From the NCBI RefSeq assembly GCF_001548095.1, contig NZ_AP014815.1:1487656-1551655 (forward strand): a stretch of 64,000 nucleotides of DNA, written 5' to 3'. Source of the DNA: Geminocystis sp. NIES-3708 (lineage in GTDB: Bacteria > Cyanobacteriota > Cyanobacteriia > Cyanobacteriales > Cyanobacteriaceae). Position numbers and translations under genes: made by a program. The notes beneath the pieces are model-generated. The model was not told where the DNA came from and did not search any database. It worked only from the letters and a program-made list of their open reading frames with translations. The first letter of the stretch is position 1. Every line of letters begins with the position of its first letter. Positions 34,772 through 43,843 of the stretch are shown here, piece by piece.

Positions 34772-35653
34772 TTAAATAATCACACTTTCCGCGTAAAGAT
34801 GGTGATTGACAGGGATCATTTTTGAGGATGATGAAGTATTTACGACACTATCAACAGAAGATAAGTAAACTTTTTCCACTTGAGGAGTGAATCCGAGCCA
34901 TTGTTTAGAAATTTTGGCGAAATCTTCAGGCTCACCACTAACGCAAAAACGAGTTGGTAGAACGGTTTCATGGTTTCGTAAGTTCATTAAATCTAATTCT
35001 CTTTCTGTTGCCTTAACCACAGAGTCAGCAGGATCAATTAATTTGACACCAGCGGGTAAAATTTCTTTTAATAAGCCCTGTAAATGAGGATAATGGGTAC
35101 AACCATAAATAAGAACATCAATTTGGTTACTAATTAAAGGCTTTAAATATTTTTGAGCTACTTTTTTAGTATAAGGATCATAAATACGATTTTGTTCGAT
35201 AAGAGGTACAAATTCAGGACAACCAACTTGCCAAACATCTACTTGAGGATTAATTTCTTTAATTGTATTATGATAGGCATTACTCTGAGCTGTGGCTACG
35301 GTAGAAATAACACCTATTTTTTTACCTTGTTTAACTGCACCTTTTGCTCCGGGGTGAATTAAACCGAGAATGGGAAATTCATATTCAGATTCCACTTCTT
35401 CTAAAGCTAGGGCTGAACTGGTATTACAAGCCATAATAACCATTTTCACTTGTTGATCTTTCATCCAATCGAGAATTTCCCTAACGAATAAAATAATCTC
35501 TTGAGGGGAACGAGTACCATAAGGAAGACGTTGAGTATCGGCAAAATAGAGGATGGATTCTTGAGGTAGATGACGATACATTTTGCGAAGTACTGTTAAG
35601 CCACCGACACCACTATCAAAAACACCAATTCTATTACCCAGAGAATGTTTCAT
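34772..35653 (-). CDS. murI: Glutamate racemase
   Basis: MurI makes D-glutamate for peptidoglycan. At 293 residues it has FDSGVGGLTVLRKM (substrate-binding Asp/Ser) and both catalytic Cys residues in MACNTSSALAL and IYGCTHYPHL. The C-terminal 25 residues (YLSSVDSVVNTSSSSKMIPV) are beyond the core. It is 227 bp downstream of amiC on the same strand; the amiC-murI pairing is common in cyanobacteria and joins two cell-wall functions. Confidence 0.96.
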   Translation of the reverse strand: MKHSLGNRIGVFDSGVGGLTVLRKMYRHLPQESILYFADTQRLPYGTRSPQEIILFVREILDWMKDQQVKMVIMACNTSSALALEEVESEYEFPILGLIHPGAKGAVKQGKKIGVISTVATAQSNAYHNTIKEINPQVDVWQVGCPEFVPLIEQNRIYDPYTKKVAQKYLKPLISNQIDVLIYGCTHYPHLQGLLKEILPAGVKLIDPADSVVKATERELDLMNLRNHETVLPTRFCVSGEPEDFAKISKQWLGFTPQVEKVYLSSVDSVVNTSSSSKMIPVNHHLYAESVII

Positions 35654-35880
35654 AAAATTATCATGATTGCAATTAAAATTATCTTAATTTAAGCAAAAGT
35701 ACTTAGAAATGTAAATAGATTGAGGAAAACAATTAATATTAAAAATATTTAGTCTTTACATTTTCTTCTTATGTATCTTTATTGTTTTATCTTTTTCCCT
35801 ATTTCTATTTGCCTGTTTCATGTTTCCACGTTCCTTATGAACTCTTTTACTTTGATGACAATTGTGATCTGATAACTGAC

Positions 35881-37857
35881 TTATAGTCGATTGACTTGGA
35901 CATACTCTATAATACCCGCAGCGATAGCTTCTGCCATTTGTCTTTGGAAACTAGAATTAGTTAATTTTGCTGCATCTTCAGTTCCTGTCACAAAACCTGT
36001 TTCTAATAATACTGAAGGCATATTTGACTTTCTCAAAACATAGAATCTGGCTTGTTTAATTTTTCGATCACGAACATCAACTCGACGTATAATATTACGA
36101 TGAATAATTTGTGCTAGATTTCTGCCATTTTGATAGTAATAGGTCTCATAACCACTTACTCCGGGTTTACTTGCACCAGCAGAGTTAGCATGAATACTTA
36201 CAAATACATCAGCATTAAGACGATTTGCCATTTCTGATCTACCTTCTAAGCTAATAAAGTAATCACTGTCTCTAGTCATTCTTACTTGAATACCTTGTTG
36301 CTCAAGAATACGAGCCACTTGCTGAGAGATTGATAACACTATCTGCTTTTCTTGAATAGAGCCAATTCCTACCGCACCAACATCTTTACCGCCGTGACCG
36401 GGATCTATAATAACAAGAGCTCTACTTTGATTAGGAGGGCGATTATTAGAAGGACGAGAGTTATTAAAAGGACGAGAATTATTGGTGGTAGATGAAGGGA
36501 AAGAATTATTAGGAGGAGTATAATTAAAAGGATCAGCTTGTGCTTGGGGTACAGGAATAGAAGTTGCATTAGAAGGATTACTCCGTATATCACGAGAAGT
36601 TGTAATATTACGGTTTAGCAATAATACTAACATTCTTTCGCTAGGTTGATTTAATGGTCCTATTCTTATACCTAAAGCTGGTTCAATTAATAATACAACA
36701 GTTTTATTATCTGGTTGCCAAATACGCATTTTTGAAATAGGACTTCCTGAAGGTAAATTAGGAGTTTTAAAATTAGGGGATAAGTCAGTATTTTCCATTC
36801 TAATTTGATAAATACTATTACCCTGAGTCCAAGTACCTTGAGCTTTTACCGATTGATTTGCCCTGATCATTAACTGATTATAGTTAACTTCGATCGAATC
36901 AATACTTGTTCTACCAGAATTAATAGGAAGGTTATTTCTATTCGCTACAGTTTGTGTTCTAGGGGGTTGTGTATTTGAAACAATAGAGGCTTTCGGTTCT
37001 GAATTATCATTATTTTGAGCTGATAAATCAATCACTCTGGAAATACCCCCTTGAGGCCATAGGACTAATCCACCCATACGACTAAAACTTGCTTGCCAAT
37101 CGGGGCTATCAGGATTGACGTTTAATGTTAATAATGCCACTGATTTGCTGGATTGATTTAAGAGTAAATCGCTGATACCATACTGATTAACTTTCCAAGA
37201 CTTTGGTAAATTATTGGGTATGGTCATATTATCTATTTCAAAATTGATTTGACGACGATCACGGCTACGTTTAACGTTAATTTTATTTTTATGATTTCCA
37301 TCAATCCCAACAATAATACCACTAGAAGTTACTTGTAAACCATTGGCAGTGTTAAAACTGTTATTTCGATTATTAGTGTTATTTGTTACTGAAGTATTAT
37401 TGTTATTATTGCGAGACTGATTATCAGGAGAAAAATTATTAGGGGCAGACTGAGAAGGAAAATTAGTCCGTTGTGGTTGTGGTAAATCCACAGTCCATTG
37501 CGTAGGAGAAAGACCTTTAATTTTAATACCTTGAGGATCGAGAGTATATCCGGGAGCTAGTTCTAAGACTACTCGTGTAGTTCTAGCATCAAATTGACCG
37601 ATTCTTAAATTAGTGATAATATTACCTAAGTTTTCACTGATAGAAGGTCTACCCAGAGTAGTGCCTGGAAGATCAATCACTAAACGAGTGGGATTAGGGA
37701 TTAGTTGTGCTGTAGGTTGTATTCCTTGATCTGTAGTGAAAACTAAACGATTTTGATTAGCTTCAAAACGCCAAAATAATAATCTTCCTGCATAAGCGGG
37801 GGCGGCAAGAATTAAAAATGTTAATAGACTTAGAATTAAAGAATAAAATTTCACCAT
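35881..37857 (-). CDS. amiC: N-acetylmuramoyl-L-alanine amidase, AmiC type
   Basis: This 658-residue periplasmic amidase cleaves the amide between MurNAc and the peptide stem during septal wall splitting. It starts with a signal peptide (LILSLLTFLILAAPAYAG). Two AMIN-like domains (about 25-130 and 320-420) follow, separated by an Asn-rich linker (about 135-175). A second Asn/Pro/Ser-rich linker (about 430-480) precedes the Amidase_3 domain (about 482-655). Zinc and catalytic sites are DPGHGGKDVGAVG, EGRSEMANRL, SIHANSAG and LLETGFVTG. Confidence 0.94.
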   Translation of the reverse strand: MVKFYSLILSLLTFLILAAPAYAGRLLFWRFEANQNRLVFTTDQGIQPTAQLIPNPTRLVIDLPGTTLGRPSISENLGNIITNLRIGQFDARTTRVVLELAPGYTLDPQGIKIKGLSPTQWTVDLPQPQRTNFPSQSAPNNFSPDNQSRNNNNNTSVTNNTNNRNNSFNTANGLQVTSSGIIVGIDGNHKNKINVKRSRDRRQINFEIDNMTIPNNLPKSWKVNQYGISDLLLNQSSKSVALLTLNVNPDSPDWQASFSRMGGLVLWPQGGISRVIDLSAQNNDNSEPKASIVSNTQPPRTQTVANRNNLPINSGRTSIDSIEVNYNQLMIRANQSVKAQGTWTQGNSIYQIRMENTDLSPNFKTPNLPSGSPISKMRIWQPDNKTVVLLIEPALGIRIGPLNQPSERMLVLLLNRNITTSRDIRSNPSNATSIPVPQAQADPFNYTPPNNSFPSSTTNNSRPFNNSRPSNNRPPNQSRALVIIDPGHGGKDVGAVGIGSIQEKQIVLSISQQVARILEQQGIQVRMTRDSDYFISLEGRSEMANRLNADVFVSIHANSAGASKPGVSGYETYYYQNGRNLAQIIHRNIIRRVDVRDRKIKQARFYVLRKSNMPSVLLETGFVTGTEDAAKLTNSSFQRQMAEAIAAGIIEYVQVNRL

Positions 37858-38081
37858 AGTATTATTTCCTCAGATAATCTTGATTAAGTTGGATTCAGTA
37901 TAAATAAGAAATTATTTTTATAAACATACTATTATTTAATGACAGATAAGAAAACTTTTTGTTTCTAGCTTATCTGACATTTACTAAGTTTAGACTATCT
38001 AATCATTTTCTTTAACAAAATAAAAATCGTTTAATAGATCAAAAAGCAAAAGAATGGGAGAAAATTTTTACTATTGATGAG

Positions 38082-38810
38082 TTATCTTTTACCAATGGTA
38101 TTCATAAAAGCTGGTCTTTGGGTAATCTTTTTAATATAACTAGAAATTGCAGGATAAGCAGTTAAATCAAGTTTCAATAAAATTTGAGTATAAGCTAACA
38201 TTGAACCTACTGCCACGTCAGCAACAGTAAATTTTTCCCCTAATAAGTAAGAATTCTGTTTCAAAATATTTTCTAAAGGAGGTAATAATTTTGACATTTC
38301 TTTTTCTCGATTTGCCTCAATAAATAATCCTGTGGCTAGAGTTGAATTAGCGAATAAAATCCATTGATTGATAATGCTTTTTTCTTCTAAAGAATCAATT
38401 TCATTACCATATTTTTCTGCTAAATATAATAAAATTGCTCCTGATTCCCAAAGTTTAAAATCACCGTCCACAATTACAGGAACTTTTCCCATGGGATTTA
38501 ATTCTAAAAAAGTGGGTTGTAAATGTTCTTGTTGTGCCATATCAATCAAAATATACTCATAGTTAAGATTGATTTCTTCTAAATACCATTGAATAATAGA
38601 GGCACGACTACGAGTACCGCCGTATAATTTTAATGTAGGATTTGAATTATTTATAACTTGATTCATCGATTTTTTTTCTTGATTCTTGATAAAAATAAAG
38701 GAGTTTTCAGGGGATTTTTTCCCCGAAGAAATTATTTTTTCAGCATAAGTTGGAAGTTGTACTAAACAAATAAATAGCAAAAAACTCAAACTGAATGAGT
38801 AATATTTCAT
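38082..38810 (-). CDS. Glutathione S-transferase with an N-terminal signal peptide
   Basis: This 242-residue protein has a GST fold in residues 60-242: a thioredoxin-like domain (LKLYGGTRSRASIIQWYLEE, FLELNPMGKVPVI with the cis-Pro, LWESGAILLYLAEKYG with the E-S pair for glutathione) and a helical domain (FTVADVAVGSMLAYTQIL). Before it lie about 48 residues that start as a clear signal peptide (FSLSFLLFICLVQLPTYAE). Met49 would give an ordinary cytosolic GST, but the upstream frame is continuous and signal-like. A periplasmic GST is unusual, since glutathione is mainly cytosolic. Confidence 0.82.
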   Translation of the reverse strand: MKYYSFSLSFLLFICLVQLPTYAEKIISSGKKSPENSFIFIKNQEKKSMNQVINNSNPTLKLYGGTRSRASIIQWYLEEINLNYEYILIDMAQQEHLQPTFLELNPMGKVPVIVDGDFKLWESGAILLYLAEKYGNEIDSLEEKSIINQWILFANSTLATGLFIEANREKEMSKLLPPLENILKQNSYLLGEKFTVADVAVGSMLAYTQILLKLDLTAYPAISSYIKKITQRPAFMNTIGKR

Positions 38811-38832
38811 TAGAGAAATTATGAGAAAATTT

Positions 38833-39288
38833 TTATAAAACTTTATGAGTGTGAGAATGTTGTTTTACATTATCATCGTCAGAAACTTTATGAACACTAT
38901 TTAAGACTCTTTTCCTCTCCAAGGAATAGTTAAAATCACTTTTTGATGCACCTAATTTAATATATTCTTGGGCGCTAGGTTTACTTTTATAAGTGCGAGT
39001 GGCGGCAAAAGTGCGATCAAGAAAATCATCGCAAAATTGACTATCCGCAGGAAATTCTGAGGGTTTTTGTAGAGTATCTTCAACAATAACTTGTCCGATG
39101 GTTTTTGCTACTGCTAACTGATAAGATGTGGGAATTTCTTTGAATAATGCTTCTAATGCTGCGGAAGGTATCGGCTCGATTACTTTTATTTCTTTGATTT
39201 CTCCTTCGTCTCGAATAAAACAAGTGGCTAAACCGAAAACGCAATAATCTTCTTGAGATATACCTAATTCTGTCAATCTTTTGGTCAT
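38833..39288 (-). CDS. Uncharacterised cyanobacterial-type protein
   Basis: This 151-residue soluble protein has no named family that I can support. It has an ordered N-terminus (LTELGISQEDYCVFGLATCF, then EPIPSAALEALFKEIPTSYQ) and a C-terminal tail ending in His-rich KQHSHTHKVL, possibly metal-binding. It resembles conserved cyanobacterial hypothetical proteins. It is 22 bp upstream of the GST gene on the same strand, so co-transcription is likely. A copy of the dispersed repeat lies 50 bp upstream. Confidence 0.6.
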   Translation of the reverse strand: MTKRLTELGISQEDYCVFGLATCFIRDEGEIKEIKVIEPIPSAALEALFKEIPTSYQLAVAKTIGQVIVEDTLQKPSEFPADSQFCDDFLDRTFAATRTYKSKPSAQEYIKLGASKSDFNYSLERKRVLNSVHKVSDDDNVKQHSHTHKVL

Positions 39289-39338
39289 AAATCTAATTTC
39301 TTTTTTGAGAAAAATACCAGTTGGTATATAAAAATATA

Positions 39339-39357
39339 ACTTAGATCTTGCACTAAG
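39339..39357 (+). repeat. Dispersed repeat ACTTAGATCTTGCACTAAG, copy 2
   Basis: This is identical over 19 bases to copy 3 (55074-55092). CTTAG and CTAAG form short inverted arms around ATCTTGCA. Confidence 0.8.
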
Positions 39358-39680
39358 GAGTAAGAAGTGAGGAGATGGGCAAAGTTTGACGAAAAAATGA
39401 TGAAGACAAGAGAGAATGGAAGATGATGAAGATAAGATAAAGGAGACAAGGGAGACTAGAAGAAGGGAGAGATTAATTTATCGTAATATTTACCTAGTTC
39501 AATAACAGTGATACTATTCTAAGTTTATTGTTAATGTTCTGTCACGTCTTTTAATCAATCACTATTATCGAGAATTAGAAGATAAAATTCGTTTTGATGG
39601 TAGCTGTAATAAACAATCAATTCGTGTGGCTTTTGGTAACTTACTAAAACTGTGTTTCGAGAGGGTGATGACGGGGTAAG

Positions 39681-39697
39681 AAAGGGCTTAAGCCTTT
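39681..39697. repeat. Palindromic repeat around GGGCTTAAGCC, copy 1
   Basis: AAAGGGCTTAAGCCTTT lies at the junction between the two surviving ends of the type ISP relic. Its core is shared with 39939-39954. Confidence 0.6.
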
Positions 39698-39937
39698 AGT
39701 CTGGAAGTCTTGGTAAAGAAATTGCTAAAATAGATATTTTTATTATATTTACGGCGTTTTATATAACCCTAAATATCGACAAAAAAATAAATTAAATTTA
39801 AAAAGAAAATTTCCCAGAATACCCTTTTATAATGAATTTTAGCAATGGGCAAAATGGGTTAAACAATTAATGGATTTACACCTCAATTATGAGACTATTA
39901 AACCTTATAAACTAAAAAGAATTGATACATCTATAAC

Positions 39938-39955
39938 AATGGGCTTAAGCCCATT
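39938..39955. repeat. Perfect palindrome AATGGGCTTAAGCCCATT, copy 2
   Basis: This 18-base perfect palindrome lies inside the C-terminal frame of the type ISP relic. It encodes the odd segment SITMGLSPFPSA between RIDT and TPKPKLKAD, where family members normally have a short linker. It looks like an inserted REP-type element. Confidence 0.7.
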
Positions 39956-40261
39956 TCCTTCAGCTACTCCTAAACCTAAACTAAAAGCGGATAAAATTAA
40001 CAGTAAAATTATTATTGACGATGTGACAATTTTAGAAAATATACCGTCAATGGCGTGGGAATATAAACTAGGAAATAATAGTGCTTTAGGGTGGATTTTA
40101 GATCAATATAAACTAAAGAAAACTCAAGATAAAATCATCGGTGAAAAGTTCAATAATTATCAATTTGCTGATTATAAAGAAGAGGTAATTAATTTATTAA
40201 TGTGGGTTTGTCAAGTAAGTATTGAGACGATAAATATTATTAAAAAGATGGAAACTCTTAC

Positions 40262-41050
40262 TTAATCTGAATTGATTATTTGTCTCTGATATTCTGCTAA
40301 AAGAAAAGCAGTTGCCATCGCCACATTTAAAGACTCCACACCATTAGCTAAAGGAATTTTGACAGTTTCTGTCGCTAAATTAGCCAATTCAGGGGATAAA
40401 CCTTGGGCTTCGTTACCTAATAATAAAATCGTAGGTTTAGTAAAATCAATTTGCCAATGGGTTTTATTTCCTTCTAAAGAAGTCGCAATAATTTGATAAC
40501 CTTGAGATTGATATTTTTTTATCAAAGAAACTAAGTCATTTTCTACCTTTGCTTGAATTTTAAACCATTCACCCACAGAAGATCTCATAACTTTTGGATT
40601 ATCCAAGTCCACACTATCACCACTTAGCCATAAAAAATCAACATCTGTAGCCACTGCAGTACGAATGATAGTACCTAAATTACCCGGATCTTGAATGCGA
40701 TCGCCAATTAAGCCTAAACGCAGATTTTCAGTGGGTTGTGACTGTCGAGAATCACGATAAGCCGTAGCGATAATGCCATCGGGATTAACGGTAGTAGCCA
40801 GATTTTTCATCAATTCAGGGGAAACTGTTTCAATTCTTTCTGCTTGAGTTTGTAAAGCTTCCCAAAGAGAGTAATGCTTTTTCTGCCATAACTGTGTTGC
40901 TAACACCGTAACGAGGGGATAATTAACCTTAGTGGCAACTTCTAATAAATTTGTGCCTTCTAATAAATGTAAATTTTGTCGATGTCTTTCCTGGGTTTTA
41001 TGTAATTTACGAATTTCTTTAACAAGAGGATTTTGCAGACTGGTTAACAT
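40262..41050 (-). CDS. TrmH/SpoU-family RNA 2'-O-methyltransferase
   Basis: This 262-residue enzyme uses S-adenosylmethionine to methylate ribose in tRNA or rRNA. The N-terminal substrate-binding domain has SLQNPLVKEIRKLHKTQERH and LLEGTNLLEVA. The C-terminal SPOUT knot has GDRIQDPGNLGTIIRTAVA (motif 1), TILLLGNEAQGLSPE (motif 2) and VKIPLANGVESLNVAMATAF (motif 3). These fit the TrmH/RlmB group; the exact target nucleotide cannot be read from sequence. It overlaps the end of the type ISP relic by four bases, tail to tail. Confidence 0.92.
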   Translation of the reverse strand: MLTSLQNPLVKEIRKLHKTQERHRQNLHLLEGTNLLEVATKVNYPLVTVLATQLWQKKHYSLWEALQTQAERIETVSPELMKNLATTVNPDGIIATAYRDSRQSQPTENLRLGLIGDRIQDPGNLGTIIRTAVATDVDFLWLSGDSVDLDNPKVMRSSVGEWFKIQAKVENDLVSLIKKYQSQGYQIIATSLEGNKTHWQIDFTKPTILLLGNEAQGLSPELANLATETVKIPLANGVESLNVAMATAFLLAEYQRQIINSD

Positions 41051-41062
41051 AATATAATTAAC

Positions 41063-41365
41063 TTAAATAATTTCTTCTATTGGTGATTTTAATTCCTTTA
41101 AATTTTCCTGAATAATTTTATTAATAATTTGTAAATCTATCTTAAAATATTCATGAAAAATAATATTTCTAAAAGCCATAATTTTAGCCTAAGGAATATA
41201 ATTATATCGATTAATTAAATCATCAGAAAGATTATTCGCAGTTTTCCCAATAATTTGTAAATGACGCACCACCTAAACTTGAATTAACTCATCTTCAAAA
41301 AACTTTTGTTGATTATTTTTTAAATATTTTTCAATGTTATTAATAGCTTCCAAAATATCTAACAA
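41063..41365 (-). pseudogene. HepT-like HEPN toxin, inactivated
   Basis: The minus strand reads LLDILEAINNIEKYLKNNQQ, FFEDELIQV, TAG, VVRHLQIIGKTANNLSDDL, NRYNYIP, TAG, AKIMAFRNIIFHEYFKIDLQ to a stop at 41065-41063. This is the DUF86/HepT HEPN family with its RNase motif R-N-x-x-x-H (RNIIFH). TAG codons at 41275-41273 and 41191-41189 stand where Trp is expected, and the start is shifted. HepT is the RNase toxin partner of MntA, whose gene lies directly upstream on the same strand. Confidence 0.78.
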
Positions 41366-41390
41366 TGTATCTTTCTATCTTTATCACTTC

Positions 41391-41666
41391 TCACAATTTA
41401 ATTGCTTCTTGCAATATTTGCTCTCTAATTAGCTCTTTTAAAGCTCCTTCTGTAGCTACATCAATTTTATGTTGTAATAAATTTTCTAAATTGAATATTA
41501 AACTAGTAGGAAACCATGAACTAATTTTGTCTAAAGAATAATCAACTAAAAAATCAACATCACTATTTTCTTGAACTTCACCTCCAGCTACTGAGGCAAA
41601 AATTCTGATATTAAATGTTCCGTGATTCTTCACAATTTCGATAATTTCTTCTTTTTTAGAGTGCAA
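41391..41666 (-). CDS. MntA-type nucleotidyltransferase antitoxin
   Basis: This 91-residue minimal nucleotidyltransferase is the antitoxin of HepT/MntA pairs, where it AMPylates the HepT toxin. The family signature G-S-x-A-R-G-E...D-x-D reads FASVAGGEVQENSDVDFLVD here. The metal Asp pair is kept, but the Gly-Ser and Arg-Gly of the signature have become Ala-Ser and Gly-Gly. Together with the broken toxin gene 26 bp downstream, this suggests the pair no longer works. The C-terminus is normal (IDVATEGALKELIREQIL). Confidence 0.8.
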   Translation of the reverse strand: MHSKKEEIIEIVKNHGTFNIRIFASVAGGEVQENSDVDFLVDYSLDKISSWFPTSLIFNLENLLQHKIDVATEGALKELIREQILQEAIKL

Positions 41667-41771
41667 TAGTTTTTCTATTTAAGAGTGAATATCAGCCTTA
41701 ATTTTTTTATTCACTAATTTTTAATGACTAGAAATCAAACTGACTATTGTTAATTGTTAATTGTTAATTAT

Positions 41772-42947
41772 TTAACGAATATATTCTTTTAAAATACTAT
41801 TCCGATTAGGATGACGCAATTTGCGCAACGCTTTCGCCTCAATTTGACGAATTCTTTCACGGGTAACATTGAAGATTTGACCAATTTCTTCTAAGGTTTT
41901 CATTCGCCCATCATCCAAGCCATAACGTAATCGTAAAACATCACGCTCACGAGGGCTAAGAGAATCTAAAACATTTTCTAAATCTTCTCGTAATAAATTT
42001 TTAGATACTTCATCTTCAGGAGTTTCCCCATCGGCCTCAATAAAATCCCCCAAACGAGAATCTTCTTCTTTACCGATGGGGGTTTCTAAGGATATGGGTA
42101 ATTGAGCAGACTTGGCAATAAAACGTAACTTTTCGATGGTCATCTCCATATCTTCTGCAATCTCTTCTTCTGTGGGTTTACGTCCCATTTTTTGAGATAA
42201 CATCTTAGTGGTTTTTTTGATACGAGAGATAGTTTCATAAAGATGCACAGGAAGACGAATAGTTCGAGATTGATCGGCGATCGCACGAGTAATAGCTTGA
42301 CGAATCCACCATGTGGCGTAAGTGGAAAATTTATAACCCTTTTCGTGGTCGAATTTTTCGGCGGCACGAATTAAACCCAGAGAACCTTCTTGAATCAAAT
42401 CTTGGAATGATAAACCCCGATTCATGTACTTTTTAGCGATGGATACCACTAAACGCAAGTTAGACTGTACCATCTTATCTTTCGCACGTCTGCCAATATG
42501 TAGGCGGCGGTTAAACTGACGCAGGACAGGAATATCACAAGCGATCGCCCATTCTTGATCTGTCGGAATACGCCCAAGATGTTCAATTAAAGTCGCCCTG
42601 ATATATTCTAAATCCAATAAATCAGCAATTTGTCGGGCTAACTCAATTTCTTCTTCTGCACGAAGTAACCTGATTCGACCAATTTCCTGAAGATAAATAC
42701 GAATAGAATCTTCTGTGAATGGTTTTTTCTTTGTTTGGGTACGACGACGGGTAGTCGGTAATTTACGAGTTTTTTTACCATTGAGATCACTAACACCAAT
42801 AGAATCAGCTTCAGCAATGATATCGGTAAATTCACCTTCTATGGTTGCTATAGAACTATTCCGATTATTACCAGAATTAAAGTCCAACATTTCCTCGAAA
42901 TCATTAGCGGGTGAGATAGTTGCGAAAATTTCTTGTGCCTGGGTCAT
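41772..42947 (-). CDS. sigA: Principal RNA polymerase sigma factor
   Basis: This 391-residue group 1 sigma-70 factor is of the cyanobacterial SigA/RpoD1 type. Region 1.2 is [20 protein letters not shown]. Region 2 is [20 protein letters not shown], then [20 protein letters not shown] for -10 binding. Region 3 is [20 protein letters not shown]. Region 4 is [20 protein letters not shown], then [20 protein letters not shown] for -35 binding. The N-terminal 75 residues are variable. About 900 bp of non-coding DNA precede it. Confidence 0.95.
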   Translation of the reverse strand: MTQAQEIFATISPANDFEEMLDFNSGNNRNSSIATIEGEFTDIIAEADSIGVSDLNGKKTRKLPTTRRRTQTKKKPFTEDSIRIYLQEIGRIRLLRAEEEIELARQIADLLDLEYIRATLIEHLGRIPTDQEWAIACDIPVLRQFNRRLHIGRRAKDKMVQSNLRLVVSIAKKYMNRGLSFQDLIQEGSLGLIRAAEKFDHEKGYKFSTYATWWIRQAITRAIADQSRTIRLPVHLYETISRIKKTTKMLSQKMGRKPTEEEIAEDMEMTIEKLRFIAKSAQLPISLETPIGKEEDSRLGDFIEADGETPEDEVSKNLLREDLENVLDSLSPRERDVLRLRYGLDDGRMKTLEEIGQIFNVTRERIRQIEAKALRKLRHPNRNSILKEYIR

Positions 42948-43843
42948 GCCGTTTTCCTCTTACTCCTTCTGAAAAAATTTAGCTAGAAGATAGATTGTCA
43001 AAATTGAATTATATTTATTTCTCTATACATAACCCATATTTTACTTTTGTATCACAATAAACTATTTCACTATTTAAAGTTAATAACATTCCCATTCTTT
43101 GTAAGAGTGTTAAGTACTTAAGAACAGTATAATTTATTAGTTTCATTGAGATTTAGTAAATGGATAGTTATGGTAGAAAATGCTCAGGATGATACCTGAA
43201 AACGAGGGAATTATACCGAATAACGGTAAATTCGAAGAACTGTTTTCTATAAAGTCAACAGTCTGATATACTTAACTTACTCAAAGATAAATACTATAAA
43301 ACTAAATTATTAATAAGCACAAAAACCAGTGTTATGGTCACTAACATGATTTTTAATGTTTTATTCGTTCATAAAATTTATCTCGATATAACCGAGATTT
43401 AACTATTAGAACTTCTTTAAGTTTTTTAAGAAGTTTTGTCAGTAAAATCTTCAGATATTGTAATGAATTTCACAGAAAATGGCATCCAGAAGCGGTACTT
43501 TTTTATTATCAAAGGGCTCAGGTCTGCAATAGTACATAGATTTTGATGGATTATTAATCTTCCCTGACCTCTAGGTTAGCAAACCTTTTGGATTTTGGGG
43601 AGAATATTTGAAAAATTTGGTAGAATTTGTCATGAAAATTTAATCAAAATAGAATTTCATTAAGACAAATCAATGATTGAGAAAGATTACCTCCATAAAA
43701 TTACTGAGTGATTAGATTATTTGTCCATAAATATAAATTTTAGTTATATATTTAAAATTGTGCCACAATAATATAAATATTTCCACTGTATTTTTTATGA
43801 ACCTTATTTTTATCAACAAAATAATTAGGAAATTAATTTTTAC
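42948..43843. other. Long spacer between sigA and the MscS gene
   Basis: This 896-bp AT-rich stretch has no frame of convincing length on either strand and no RNA gene that I recognise. The sigA promoter must lie here. AATAACGGTAAATTC and similar patches are not informative. It could hold an unrecognised small RNA or a long sigA leader. Confidence 0.4.

Larger units (their letters stand above)
39530..40265 (+). pseudogene. Relic of a type ISP restriction-modification enzyme
   Basis: Two ends of one large gene survive. The N-terminal scrap (about 39530-39679) reads LINHYYRELEDKIRFDGSCN, KQSIRVAFGNLLKLCFERV and then stops. The C-terminal scrap (about 39736-40265) reads FYYIYGVLYNPKYRQKNKLN, then FPRIPFYNEF, TAG at 39840 (expected Trp), QWAKWVKQLMDLHLNYETI and so on to VSIETINIIKKMETLT. 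This is the typical C-terminus of type ISP helicase-methylase enzymes (about 1000-1600 residues). The roughly 1 kb or more that carried nuclease, helicase and methylase is gone. The intact frame from ATG 39870 is only its tail and is unlikely to be functional. Confidence 0.72.

Noticed and set aside
35153-35362. Plus-strand 69-codon ORF
   Set aside because: It is antisense to murI; a shadow frame.
39870-40265. Independent 131-residue gene
   Set aside because: The frame continues upstream through a TAG into the rest of a type ISP C-terminus, so it is a fragment rather than a gene.
12489-41365. TAG recoded as tryptophan
   Set aside because: Several intact genes end in TAG (tyrosine recombinase, hsdR, chlP, comF), so TAG is a normal stop. 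Mutation bias explains the pattern.
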